From NCBI GenBank assembly GCA_023460955.1, contig JAEWOH010000036.1, positions 19,734 through 83,733 on the forward strand: a DNA stretch of 64,000 bases, given 5' to 3'. This stretch comes from Bacillota bacterium. GTDB taxonomy: Bacteria; Bacillota; Clostridia; Acetivibrionales; DSM-1351. The notes beneath the pieces were generated by a model. The model was not told where the DNA came from, made no database searches, and was given only the letters and a program-made list of their open reading frames with translations. Shown piece after piece: positions 52,928-61,288 of the stretch; the stretch's first letter is position 1, and the number at the start of each line of letters is the position of its first letter. The position numbers were made by a program, and so were the translations under genes.

Positions 52928-54862
52928 TTATTCTTCTTTAATGCTGTCTTCCAGTTCATTTAATGTATCATTTAGTAAATTAACTGCATCTTCAAGATGA
53001 ACGAATACGCTCTGACAAACAATATTCAAGCTGCGGAAAAATCTATGTTGTATACTAAATATTTTTGTTATCTTTTCTGATGTGTTTATAACTCCCAGAC
53101 GGTCCATCAGATAATAAAAGACAAAAACAATTTGTTGGGAAAAGCAGCCAGTAAGTGTATCTGCAATAAAAAGCTGGTAGGTATTTATATTCTTCTGATA
53201 GGCTTCTTCAAAAATCCCATAGAAATTTTGACTATCTTCTCGCTGGGACAAACGAATCATTTCTCTGCAAAAAAGCTTTCCTTTTATTGTCTCTTTATTG
53301 AGATTATGGAACATATCTGCATATTTCTTTACTTCATCTATAAACTTGATCAGGCCAGCTTTTCTTTCTGAAAGAGAAATACCATCCAAATTTTCTGCTA
53401 CTAACTCATTAACACGAGGAAAGATTGAGTGTGTGCAATAATTTTTAATTACATCCTGAAGCTTTTCACATGCAACTCCCTCTATTTTGGCTCCACCCTC
53501 GGTAGCATTAATAATTGTTTTATCCTTATGAGAAGAAATAATATTCTCCAGACCATGCTTAAAATCCACCCATAATCTGTTGGAGGGTATCATTGTCCCT
53601 TCATTACTTTCAACATAAACAGCAGGTCTTGACTGAATATTTTCACTTGCCTTCCTGCCCTTTTCCTCATAATAAATAGAATCCTTGCTATGAGTGCTTC
53701 CCTCAGATCCGTATGCGTAATCCTGACCTACGAAAACAATTGGATCAGCACCCAAATAAACGGCTAACCCAAAGGCAAGGTGTGAAACATTAGCTCCTGC
53801 ATCAATAGCACTTCCATCTCCAATAAATTTGTTCAGCCATTGACTGATAGTTTCTCCTCTGCGGAATATGGGTATCTTTAAGCCCTTGAAGGAAGGGAGA
53901 ACTCTTTTGTCAACTAAACCAAGGCAGAGTAATGTTATATCTTCAGGATATTTGTTATTTTCAAAATGATAATTGTAAGTATTTGGAGTTCTCTCTATTA
54001 CAGTTAAAATATCCGGCTTTATGTCATTTTTCATTAATGGAATAATTGCAGATTCAGTACTTATAATCAGCCCTTTGTCTTTTACGTTCTTTAATTGCCG
54101 GATGTTTTTATCAAGGGATGGTCCGTTGGCGACAATATATGCGGGTACATCCTTATATCTATCCTTGAGACAGCTGATATATGGGGTTTTTAGAATTTCT
54201 TTTGCATTGGATAACCAGTTGTTAAGACCGATTAATGTATCGAGATGGCAGTTCCCCAGATAGAATATTGATAAGGTTAACTCTGAAAAAACATATTCGT
54301 GAATTTTTGTGTATGACGCTTTAAAATTTCTGCGTGCAGCATGTGTAAAAGCAATTGTAGGATAGCTGCAGCTAACAAAATTAATTGAATAGAATACCTT
54401 ATCAAAGGCTTTGGCAAAGTCTTCTGTATCTCCAATAAGAAATGCTATCTTTTGAGTTTTAATGATTGGCTCCAAATCAAAATAATGAAGCATTGCAGCA
54501 AACAGATATACATCCCGTTCAAACATTACAACCAGTGTATGAGGCCTTTTTTTTGAAAATAACTCAAACAAAGCATAGCCGAAACCCGATCCATATAGAA
54601 AAATGCAGCCGGTTCCCTGGCTTATTATACCTTTATACCACTGCTCTGCCTCTTGTACAGGATGTTCACTGGTAATTTGAAAGCATTGATTTTCCTGCTT
54701 GTATCGACAAATGGGATAACCTTCACTATTATAAGTAATCTCTATCCTGTCCCAAAGTTCTTTTTCATTTATCTGCTCAACAGTTTTTTTTAGTAAAGGA
54801 GAGAGACAACTTAAATTTTTCTTAAACATTATTTTTATTTCATCTTTTTGGGCAACAATCAT
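52928..54862 (-). CDS. Maf/DUF115 family glycosyltransferase
   Basis: A 644-residue protein of the motility-accessory-factor (DUF115) family. The core (about 190-440) includes PAYIVANGPSLDKNI, KPDILTVIERTP and PIVFVGQDYAYGSEGSTH. Such enzymes transfer pseudaminic or legionaminic acid to flagellin in Campylobacter, Aeromonas and Clostridium. The sugar pathway is complete beside it, which supports the same reaction here. Its ATG abuts the stop of the upstream small gene. The acceptor is not shown by the sequence. Confidence 0.88.
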   Translation of the reverse strand: MIVAQKDEIKIMFKKNLSCLSPLLKKTVEQINEKELWDRIEITYNSEGYPICRYKQENQCFQITSEHPVQEAEQWYKGIISQGTGCIFLYGSGFGYALFELFSKKRPHTLVVMFERDVYLFAAMLHYFDLEPIIKTQKIAFLIGDTEDFAKAFDKVFYSINFVSCSYPTIAFTHAARRNFKASYTKIHEYVFSELTLSIFYLGNCHLDTLIGLNNWLSNAKEILKTPYISCLKDRYKDVPAYIVANGPSLDKNIRQLKNVKDKGLIISTESAIIPLMKNDIKPDILTVIERTPNTYNYHFENNKYPEDITLLCLGLVDKRVLPSFKGLKIPIFRRGETISQWLNKFIGDGSAIDAGANVSHLAFGLAVYLGADPIVFVGQDYAYGSEGSTHSKDSIYYEEKGRKASENIQSRPAVYVESNEGTMIPSNRLWVDFKHGLENIISSHKDKTIINATEGGAKIEGVACEKLQDVIKNYCTHSIFPRVNELVAENLDGISLSERKAGLIKFIDEVKKYADMFHNLNKETIKGKLFCREMIRLSQREDSQNFYGIFEEAYQKNINTYQLFIADTLTGCFSQQIVFVFYYLMDRLGVINTSEKITKIFSIQHRFFRSLNIVCQSVFVHLEDAVNLLNDTLNELEDSIKEE

Positions 54863-55177
54863 TTAGACACACTCCTCAATCCAACCTTTTACAAGGGGGT
54901 AAAGTGAAAACTCCATCAAATCTGTTATGGCAACAAAATCATTATTCTGCATATGTAAATGGAGTTTCTCAATTGCTGCGGTAAATTTCTTGATTATTTC
55001 AGCATCCATTTTGCCTATAGTAATTGAAATATTCAACATAGCTTTAAGCTCGCTCATACTGTCAAAGAAGTAATCCAATGCTACCTGATCCACACCTTTT
55101 CTAAAATACTCAATAGCTGAGAGTGAAGAGCTTAAAAAATTACTTCCTGTTTTCGCAAATAGAGTCAATTCCTCCAT
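54863..55177 (-). CDS. Small helical protein upstream of Maf
   Basis: A 104-residue, all-helical, acidic protein (MEELTLFAKTGSN onward) with regular heptad-like hydrophobics. No signal peptide. It overlaps the preceding small gene by 13 bases and ends where the Maf gene begins, so all three are translated together. It resembles in size and helicity FliS/FliT-type chaperones, but no motif confirms this. Confidence 0.7.
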   Translation of the reverse strand: MEELTLFAKTGSNFLSSSLSAIEYFRKGVDQVALDYFFDSMSELKAMLNISITIGKMDAEIIKKFTAAIEKLHLHMQNNDFVAITDLMEFSLYPLVKGWIEECV

Positions 55178-55428
55178 CGGTCTTTTTCTCCTTCATAGAA
55201 TAGTTCCTGCCATCGAAATTGCTTGTATCCCTCTAGATTTTTTAAAGTACCAAAAACCATCTCACGTACTCTTGAATCGAAGCAGTTAATTACTTCCTTT
55301 ATCTCGTTTTGCTCATCCTCTGTTAAAACAGATGTTCTTAGGTTAACAGCCATGTTATTGATTTCTTCGAGTAATTGCTTTAAGTTATTAATTTGGTTTT
55401 GATAATTTAAAGTCTCTTCAATTGTCAT
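55165..55428 (-). CDS. Small coiled-coil protein, first gene of the Maf operon
   Basis: An 87-residue helical protein with a coiled-coil-like N terminus (NQINNLKQLLEEINNM). I start it at the ATG after AGGGGGAAG (55428); an earlier in-frame start lacks a ribosome site. It could be a partner or chaperone of the glycosylated protein. No family is recognised. Confidence 0.68.
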   Translation of the reverse strand: MTIEETLNYQNQINNLKQLLEEINNMAVNLRTSVLTEDEQNEIKEVINCFDSRVREMVFGTLKNLEGYKQFRWQELFYEGEKDRWRN

Positions 55429-55692
55429 GCTTCTTCCCCCTTGAGACATTAAAGTTATTGTCAGCAAAATATATAATCAAATCATAGTATTTATACCTAG
55501 CTCATAAAATCCCTTTACTATTATATTATTCCTGATATTTTTTGTTACCATGGCCAGAACTAAGCTCGGTTTAATGCATATTAAACAACTTAATAATCAA
55601 AGGGAATATTAAAAAGACAACATCCTTAGTTGAAAACATATTATGTTAGTATGATCGTATTTAAAATTAAATAACAAGAAAGGAAGAATAAA

Positions 55693-56775
55693 ATGCCGAT
55701 TATTAATTTAAATATCCAGGATACCACATATGTGGCCTCGGCTGAACCAAGTAATAACTTTTCGGCGTACCCTTTGCTATATGTGGGTACTGATCCGGTT
55801 TATCATAACTGCGTGAGCCTGCTGAAAATCACATTACCTGAATTACCGACAATTGCTGTAGATAGCGCAATATTGAAGTTATCTGTAATAGTAAAAAGTG
55901 GTGATACTCCAAGTACGATAGTTGTCAATAAAGTAACCTCCCCCTTTGATGTAACTACGGTAAATTATGCTACTATGCCTGCTCACGCTCCAACACAAAC
56001 TAAATACGATGTATTACCTACTGATTTATATCAACAGATTTTTATCGATATTACATCACTGGTAAACGAATGGATCAGCGGAGTAACTGAAAATAACGGA
56101 ATAGCTTTAACAAATTCAGATGGTTATACCCTGGTACAGTTTGCATCAGATAAAATAGTTTATAACCCTTATTTTCCAACGATAACCCTTACTTATACTG
56201 ATGCACCGGTAGTAAACTCAGCAACTGATTTTAATTATGCTCAATTAGCGAATATTATTGAGCAGATAATCACAATGTACCCTAATACCATTACTGTATA
56301 TACAAGGGGTTTTAATGCTGCCACAGTAACAGGGATTCCTGTAAGCCTATTCAAGTCTTCCAGCGGCACATATGGGTCACTTTTTATTCTCGACGAAGCT
56401 GGAGAGAAGGAGGCTATACCAATCAGCTCGATTGCAGCAATTTATACAGGCGAAGGAACGGTGTACAATCCTTCCATTACTTACCTTACGCCCCCTGAAT
56501 TCTTTACAAAGGATTATGATGCAAACCTGTTAACAGCGTTCTATGAATACCTGCCTGTGTCGACAAATGCTACAATGTATATGGGTACTCTGGTAGAAGC
56601 ATCAGGTACTGTTTACAGGAACGAGTATGGGATTATTGTGCTTGCAGAGGGGGATGGAAATACACCGCTTTTTGTTCCTGTTTATAGTATAAATGTGATT
56701 TTACCCAGAACTCCAACAATTACAGCAGCAAATATTGAAAACCCAAATTCAGTTACAATTTCACTAAAGCCCTGA
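55693..56775 (+). CDS. DNRLRE-domain protein, leaderless
   Basis: A 360-residue protein. Residues about 1-172 form a DNRLRE-type beta domain (QDTTYVASAEPSNNF, FDVTTVNYATMP, FIDITSLVNEWISG, GIALTN). The rest (about 173-360) is beta-rich, Thr-rich and repeats TGIPVSLFKSSSG-like strands. There is no signal peptide or anchor. Such domains are found in surface and spore-associated proteins. It is divergent from the Maf operon and a candidate acceptor for the glycan; this is inference. AAGAAAGGAAG precedes the ATG. Confidence 0.82.
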   Translation: MPIINLNIQDTTYVASAEPSNNFSAYPLLYVGTDPVYHNCVSLLKITLPELPTIAVDSAILKLSVIVKSGDTPSTIVVNKVTSPFDVTTVNYATMPAHAPTQTKYDVLPTDLYQQIFIDITSLVNEWISGVTENNGIALTNSDGYTLVQFASDKIVYNPYFPTITLTYTDAPVVNSATDFNYAQLANIIEQIITMYPNTITVYTRGFNAATVTGIPVSLFKSSSGTYGSLFILDEAGEKEAIPISSIAAIYTGEGTVYNPSITYLTPPEFFTKDYDANLLTAFYEYLPVSTNATMYMGTLVEASGTVYRNEYGIIVLAEGDGNTPLFVPVYSINVILPRTPTITAANIENPNSVTISLKP

Positions 56776-56798
56776 ATTAAGATAAGTCTCATTAGCTT

Positions 56799-56835
56799 AA
56801 AGAGTCTCCTGCGGTTAACTGGCAGAAGACTCTTT
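56799..56835 (+). terminator. Terminator after the DNRLRE gene
   Basis: AAAGAGTCT (56799-56807) pairs with AGACTCTTT (56827-56835), with an inner CTGC/GCAG stem. It lies between convergent genes and may also serve the hydrogenase operon. Confidence 0.8.
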
Positions 56836-56839
56836 TGAG

Positions 56840-57325
56840 TTAATTTTTTATTATAAAATCATTAATTATATTCTCTACTGCAACTATAATATTTTCGAGG
56901 CTTTCTTTAAGGGTTTTTGACAATCCCATAGAATAGCCTATTTCAGCAGGTTCTATGCCGATAAAAACCCCTTTTAGTGTTTCATATGTAATAGTTGAGT
57001 TATTTTGATGACGCCGGTTCAAGCTTATATCGTTTAATATATCTGCCTCATGAGCATTTATTGGACATATTTTATTGTTAAGTACATCATTTATCCGATA
57101 AACTCCCAATTCACCCGGCTCCAGGCCAAGATATGCAGCGTCTATTATAATAATGTCTGATGCATTTTCTAATTGATTTGCACAAAAGCCAACATCAGTC
57201 TCGCCTGCTATAAATTTTAATTCGGGGTGAGTATTTCGCTTATCCAGAATCTCAACCACATATACGCCAATACCATCATCCAGCATCAGTCTGTTGCCGA
57301 TTCCGAGAATAACTACTTCCTTCAT
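56840..57325 (-). CDS. [NiFe] hydrogenase maturation protease
   Basis: A 161-residue HyaD/HoxM-type endopeptidase. GIGNRLMLDDGIGV (about 7-20) with the nickel-sensing Asp/Glu, and IIIDAAYLGLEPGE are the family motifs. It trims the C terminus of the large subunit after its last His once nickel is in place. Its ATG overlaps the large-subunit stop (four bases). Confidence 0.92.
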   Translation of the reverse strand: MKEVVILGIGNRLMLDDGIGVYVVEILDKRNTHPELKFIAGETDVGFCANQLENASDIIIIDAAYLGLEPGELGVYRINDVLNNKICPINAHEADILNDISLNRRHQNNSTITYETLKGVFIGIEPAEIGYSMGLSKTLKESLENIIVAVENIINDFIIKN

Positions 57326-58734
57326 GGCATTACCTGCATTGTTTTAATTAGTTTTCCACCTTCATACACGTGAGTTGCACAGGAAACGCAAGGATCAAAG
57401 GAACGTATTATCCTCCCCAATTCAACAGGGTTGGCGATATCTTGTATTTTTGTACCTATTAATGCCTGTTCAGCAGTTCCGGGCAGCTTATTGTTACCTT
57501 TCGTAGAAAGGTTCCAGGCAGACGGTGTAATTATTTGATAAAACGAAATCAAACTGTTTTCTATCTTAATCCAGTGGCCAAGTGCTCCCCTGGTGGTGTC
57601 AACAAGACCATACCCCGATGCCGAAGAAGGTACTGAATATTCTCTTTGAACTATTACACCGGGAATAAGATTATCTATTAGGACCTTGATAACCTCACAA
57701 ATTTTTCTGGCCTCCAGAACCCTGGCTATAGTTCTGTCCATGACTGAGATGCCGTTTCTATATTCGCCGCTTAACCATTGTCTTGCAAGTGGTCCAACTT
57801 CGAAGGGTATTCCATTATACCTTGGAGCCTTAACCCATGAATAAGCTCTGCCCTTATTCATATCAGGATCCGGAATTGTTTCGAAAGGTTTATATTTGTC
57901 AGCTTTGTCACTGTACCACGAATGGTTTATTTCTTCGGTGATCCCATCTGGTCTGAACTTTGATACCTGCTGTCCGCTAAGCACCAGAGGATCAACATAT
58001 AAGGTTCCCAGCTCCTTATAACCGTTAAAGCAGCCATAGCTTAAAAGATTACCATATCCCGATCCAATGTAATAATAATCGTCATAGTACTTTGCTAATG
58101 TTAATGCATCAGGAAGCATTGTATTATTAATGAATTGATGTATATTATGTAAAATTGATTTGATTTTAATGATTTTATCGGCTGTTGCCTGAGTGGTTAT
58201 CCCCCCGATAAAAACACCATGGTTATGCGGAGCTTTACCTCCCAGTACTGCTAACATTTCATGAGCACTTCTGCTTATTGAAAGAGATTCAAAATAATGT
58301 GAAGCAATATTATCATTTTCTTGTTTTGGCAGTCTGAAATCCTTATGCTCAGTATTAAACAGAGGATACTTTTCAGGCAGCCTTATAAAATCCGGTAGAG
58401 TATATTGATAGAAATGCCTTATATGATTCTGCAGAAATTCACACCCATGCAGGATATCTCTTAGGTATCTCCCCTGTTCAGAAACTTTGATACCCAGGGC
58501 TGCTTCCAAGGCCATACTTGAAGCCAACGAGTGAGCTGTAGAGCAGATTCCGCATATACGTTGTGTGAAGTAGACTGCGTCCAACGGATTTCTGCCATTG
58601 AGCATTTGCTCGAAACCTCGGAACAGTAAACCCTCAGTTTTTGCATTAATTACGACCTTATTTTCAATAGTTGTGTCTATCTCCATAAATCCGCTGATTC
58701 TGGTAACAGGATTGATAACTATTCTATCAGTCAT
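57322..58734 (-). CDS. [NiFe] hydrogenase large (catalytic) subunit
   Basis: A 470-residue subunit holding the NiFe(CN)2CO site. The two nickel-binding motifs are R-I-C61-G-I-C64 near the N terminus and D-P-C449-V-S-C452-A-T-H455 at the C terminus, followed by a 15-residue peptide for removal. The start is the ATG after GAGAGGTTG (58734); longer in-frame starts lack a site. It overlaps the small-subunit gene by eight bases. The operon order is small, large, protease. Confidence 0.95.
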   Translation of the reverse strand: MTDRIVINPVTRISGFMEIDTTIENKVVINAKTEGLLFRGFEQMLNGRNPLDAVYFTQRICGICSTAHSLASSMALEAALGIKVSEQGRYLRDILHGCEFLQNHIRHFYQYTLPDFIRLPEKYPLFNTEHKDFRLPKQENDNIASHYFESLSISRSAHEMLAVLGGKAPHNHGVFIGGITTQATADKIIKIKSILHNIHQFINNTMLPDALTLAKYYDDYYYIGSGYGNLLSYGCFNGYKELGTLYVDPLVLSGQQVSKFRPDGITEEINHSWYSDKADKYKPFETIPDPDMNKGRAYSWVKAPRYNGIPFEVGPLARQWLSGEYRNGISVMDRTIARVLEARKICEVIKVLIDNLIPGVIVQREYSVPSSASGYGLVDTTRGALGHWIKIENSLISFYQIITPSAWNLSTKGNNKLPGTAEQALIGTKIQDIANPVELGRIIRSFDPCVSCATHVYEGGKLIKTMQVMP

Positions 58735-59662
58735 TTTGCAACCTCTCTGGAAGTTTTGGATCGGGTGTAGTTTTGAATCTGGTTGTATTATATGAAATAA
58801 AGGGTTCCATTTTATCAGGAAATCCCGGTGCAGCACATCCTATACAAGGAGTATCGTCTTCTATGGGCCAATTCACGTATTCATTCCAGTGTCGTATGGG
58901 ACAGTCAATCCGCGTAACCGGCCCTCTGCAGCCAAGCTTGAACATACAGGTATTCTCACCCAGTTTTTCCGCAAAAATACCCTTATCAAAGTAGGATCTT
59001 CTGGGACATCTGTCGTGTATCAAGGTACTATAAAACAACAGAGGTCTGTCATAGCTGTCAAGTTCCGGCTCACCGTAAAGTAATATGTGAGCCAGAGTTC
59101 CCAGAAACCAATCGGGATGGCAGGGGCAGCCCGGCAGCTTAACTACCTTCCTTTTTAAAAGGCTTTGAACACTAACGCATTGTGCCGGATTAGGCTTGGC
59201 AGCCGAAACACCGCCATGTGAAGCACAGGCTCCGACTGCAATTACATGGGCTGCCTTCTCACCCAGTACTTTTATCGCAGCTTCTGCTGTGACCTCAGTA
59301 CCTTTCCAGCGGCCGATCACATTATATAATCCGCCATTTGCTGTTGCAACCGCTCCCTCAACAGCGAGAATAAAATCACTCCCGGAAATACTCATCAGCT
59401 GCTCCATGGCACTATCTCCCTCGGCCGCTATTAAGCTGTTATCAAATACAAAATCAGTCATTTGGGAAATCAGGTATTTGAAATCAGGGTTTTCACCATC
59501 AAGAAGAGAAATTATATTTCCTGAACAGCCGGTCAATTCCAACCAAACAAGCTTCTTTCTCATCAACCTACTCTTCCTGATGTCGCCTTTTACTCTGTTA
59601 ATTAAGTCTATAGCAGTTCTTTGCCGGCTATAATATACCGGGCAGGTCTTTGGCTTATTCAT
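58727..59662 (-). CDS. [NiFe] hydrogenase small subunit with altered proximal-cluster motif
   Basis: A 311-residue Fe-S electron-transfer subunit. Later cluster ligands are C146, C179, then H216, C219, C239, C245 (distal) and C254, C273, C276 (medial). The N-terminal motif normally CxxC reads C46-S-G-N49, so one proximal ligand is not Cys. An extra Cys, C181, sits in LPGCPCHPDW. There is no Tat signal, only a 40-residue leader-like extension with CPVYYSRQR. The protein is probably cytoplasmic. Start overlaps the cytochrome b5-like gene by one base. Confidence 0.93.
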   Translation of the reverse strand: MNKPKTCPVYYSRQRTAIDLINRVKGDIRKSRLMRKKLVWLELTGCSGNIISLLDGENPDFKYLISQMTDFVFDNSLIAAEGDSAMEQLMSISGSDFILAVEGAVATANGGLYNVIGRWKGTEVTAEAAIKVLGEKAAHVIAVGACASHGGVSAAKPNPAQCVSVQSLLKRKVVKLPGCPCHPDWFLGTLAHILLYGEPELDSYDRPLLFYSTLIHDRCPRRSYFDKGIFAEKLGENTCMFKLGCRGPVTRIDCPIRHWNEYVNWPIEDDTPCIGCAAPGFPDKMEPFISYNTTRFKTTPDPKLPERLQND

Positions 59663-60120
59663 TAAATCAACTTCCCAACCGTAATTAATTTTTTTAGTAT
59701 TTCCGAGCCTTTATGACATCCCGAGAATTCACTGCTCAAGTCCTTTCCGGCCACTAACCCGAAATGAGTGGCTGCCGCCCAGGCAGCATTACCGGTTACG
59801 TCATATATTACCCCGTTAACAGCCACATAAGCAGGCTTTCCGTTTTTTCCATTGTATTTAGCCAATTCCTGCAGGGTTATATCCCTATTACCGGCAAAAT
59901 CTGAAACCGAGGGTTTCTTTATGTCCATTTGTTTTGCATTCGGCTGGTTTCTGAGCATACCGGTTAAATAATTGATCTGAGCCATTTTTGTATTAAATTC
60001 CTTCTCCAGAACATCAGTAGAATTAGTATAGGCATCAGAATATAAAAGGTCTATACAATTTTCGGCTTCGGCAAGAAGAGTTTTAATCCTTTGACATATT
60101 GTAAATTCATACTGATACAT
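59662..60120 (-). CDS. Cytochrome b5-like protein of the hydrogenase operon
   Basis: A 152-residue protein. The N-terminal half (1-about 65) is helical and unassigned; residues about 80-152 are a cytochrome b5 heme domain (ITLQELAKYNG, AYVAVNGVIYDVTG) with axial histidines H119 and H136. It is the first gene of the operon, overlapping the small subunit. It is soluble, so heme would carry electrons between the hydrogenase and an unknown partner. Confidence 0.9.
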   Translation of the reverse strand: MYQYEFTICQRIKTLLAEAENCIDLLYSDAYTNSTDVLEKEFNTKMAQINYLTGMLRNQPNAKQMDIKKPSVSDFAGNRDITLQELAKYNGKNGKPAYVAVNGVIYDVTGNAAWAAATHFGLVAGKDLSSEFSGCHKGSEILKKLITVGKLI

Positions 60121-60206
60121 ACTCCTTCTCCTATCAACTTATTAAAATAGATAATAAATTATTCATTTTATTTATAACTTGAAGGCTTGCGTCAACCTTA
60201 ATAAAA

Positions 60207-60800
60207 TTAATCCTCTGAAACATAATCCATGTCATCAATATATATTGAAGGTTTTTCATCCATACGTCCTGAATCCATACAATCGTTCTTGCAATCTTTA
60301 TTGCAATCTTTCTTGCAATCGTTCTTGTGTTCTTTTTTATAATCGTTCTGAAAATTGCTTTTACTATTCTTATTATTGAGATTAAAATCATCGTCGGGTT
60401 CAAACTCCTGATAGGTATCCTCCTCAAAAAAATCCCCATCTGAGAGCAGTTCATCCAGAACTCCATTCTCCTTAAGCAGAAGTAATAATATAATGCTGTC
60501 CCAAATTGTAAGCTTTTTATTTTTACCTTTATTGTGTTTGCCTTTGTGTTTGCTTTTATGATGTTGTTTCTTTTTTCTTAACTCTTCGCTTGCTTCAACC
60601 AACTGTTTTAAGAATTGATTAGAAATCTTTTTCTGGTTTTTATTTTCGTTTGGACTATTCTTATCATTATAATATTTATTTTTTTTAGTTTTGTTACTAT
60701 GCTTGGTTTTTTTAGAACTGTATTCTGCCTTATTATTTTTACTTCCTTTTTTTGAATTAGCATTATCATTAACATGACTATTTTTGTGCTTATTTTTCAT
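60207..60800 (-). CDS. Lys/Asn-rich low-complexity protein
   Basis: A 197-residue protein. The N-terminal 100 residues are nearly all Lys, Asn, Ser and His; a short hydrophobic helix follows (TIWDSIILLLLLKENGVLDELL), then an acidic stretch and Lys/Asp/Cys-poor repeats with a few Cys (DCKKDCNKDCKNDC). The start is fixed by GAGTGAGGAT. No family is recognised. Low complexity suggests DNA, RNA or spore-coat binding; none is shown. It lies upstream of the hydrogenase operon on the same strand. Confidence 0.7.
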   Translation of the reverse strand: MKNKHKNSHVNDNANSKKGSKNNKAEYSSKKTKHSNKTKKNKYYNDKNSPNENKNQKKISNQFLKQLVEASEELRKKKQHHKSKHKGKHNKGKNKKLTIWDSIILLLLLKENGVLDELLSDGDFFEEDTYQEFEPDDDFNLNNKNSKSNFQNDYKKEHKNDCKKDCNKDCKNDCMDSGRMDEKPSIYIDDMDYVSED

Positions 60801-60877
60801 ATCCTCACTCCAATAAATAAAACTTCCCATAATATAATATGGTTTGTTTACATAAAGCGTAACATTAATAATAAAAA

Positions 60878-60909
60878 AACCATACCCTTAAAACAATAAG
60901 AATATGGTT
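60878..60909 (-). terminator. Terminator after the YmaF gene
   Basis: AACCATA (60878-60884) pairs with TATGGTT (60903-60909), and on the minus strand is followed by seven T. It lies between the YmaF gene and the Lys/Asn-rich gene. Confidence 0.7.
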
Positions 60910-60921
60910 AAGTATAATATT

Positions 60922-61212
60922 TTAATCTCTGTATATTGAAGTTCTGCCGGAATAGCGATGTATATGCCGGTCTGCAATCATCGTTCTGCCCATGTAAGAG
61001 TGATAATGTCCACCATTAATATATATTGCCGGACTTGTTGAATCAGTATAATAATGGACATGACCATCATCAAAGGTAGTGACTCCCTCAAAATAATGAA
61101 TATGGCCCTCTCTGTCAGGGTTTACACTGGTTTGCCCCATATATTCATGAGCATGCCCGTTATTGTAGGAGGTTTCTCCTCCATAGCTATGAGTATGTGG
61201 TTCATTTTGCAT
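60922..61212 (-). CDS. YmaF family His-repeat protein
   Basis: A 96-residue protein of six H-x-H-x-Y/F units (H6, H20, H37, H51, H69, H83), each within a beta hairpin ending in GxT. The spacing alternates 14, 17, 14, 18, 14, so it is three two-part modules. This pattern matches YmaF proteins of Firmicutes, with unknown role; multiple HxH pairs suggest metal binding. GAGGTGATATTCT precedes the ATG. Confidence 0.85.
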   Translation of the reverse strand: MQNEPHTHSYGGETSYNNGHAHEYMGQTSVNPDREGHIHYFEGVTTFDDGHVHYYTDSTSPAIYINGGHYHSYMGRTMIADRHIHRYSGRTSIYRD

Positions 61213-61288
61213 AGAATATCACCTCAGTATATTTTATGTCAACCACATTACCATTGTTACATTATTCCAAGTCACTACACAGCACAAA

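Noticed and set aside
60134..60466. A 110-codon minus-strand frame overlapping the Lys/Asn-rich gene
   Set aside because: It has no ribosome site and its composition is a frame-shifted echo of the low-complexity gene.
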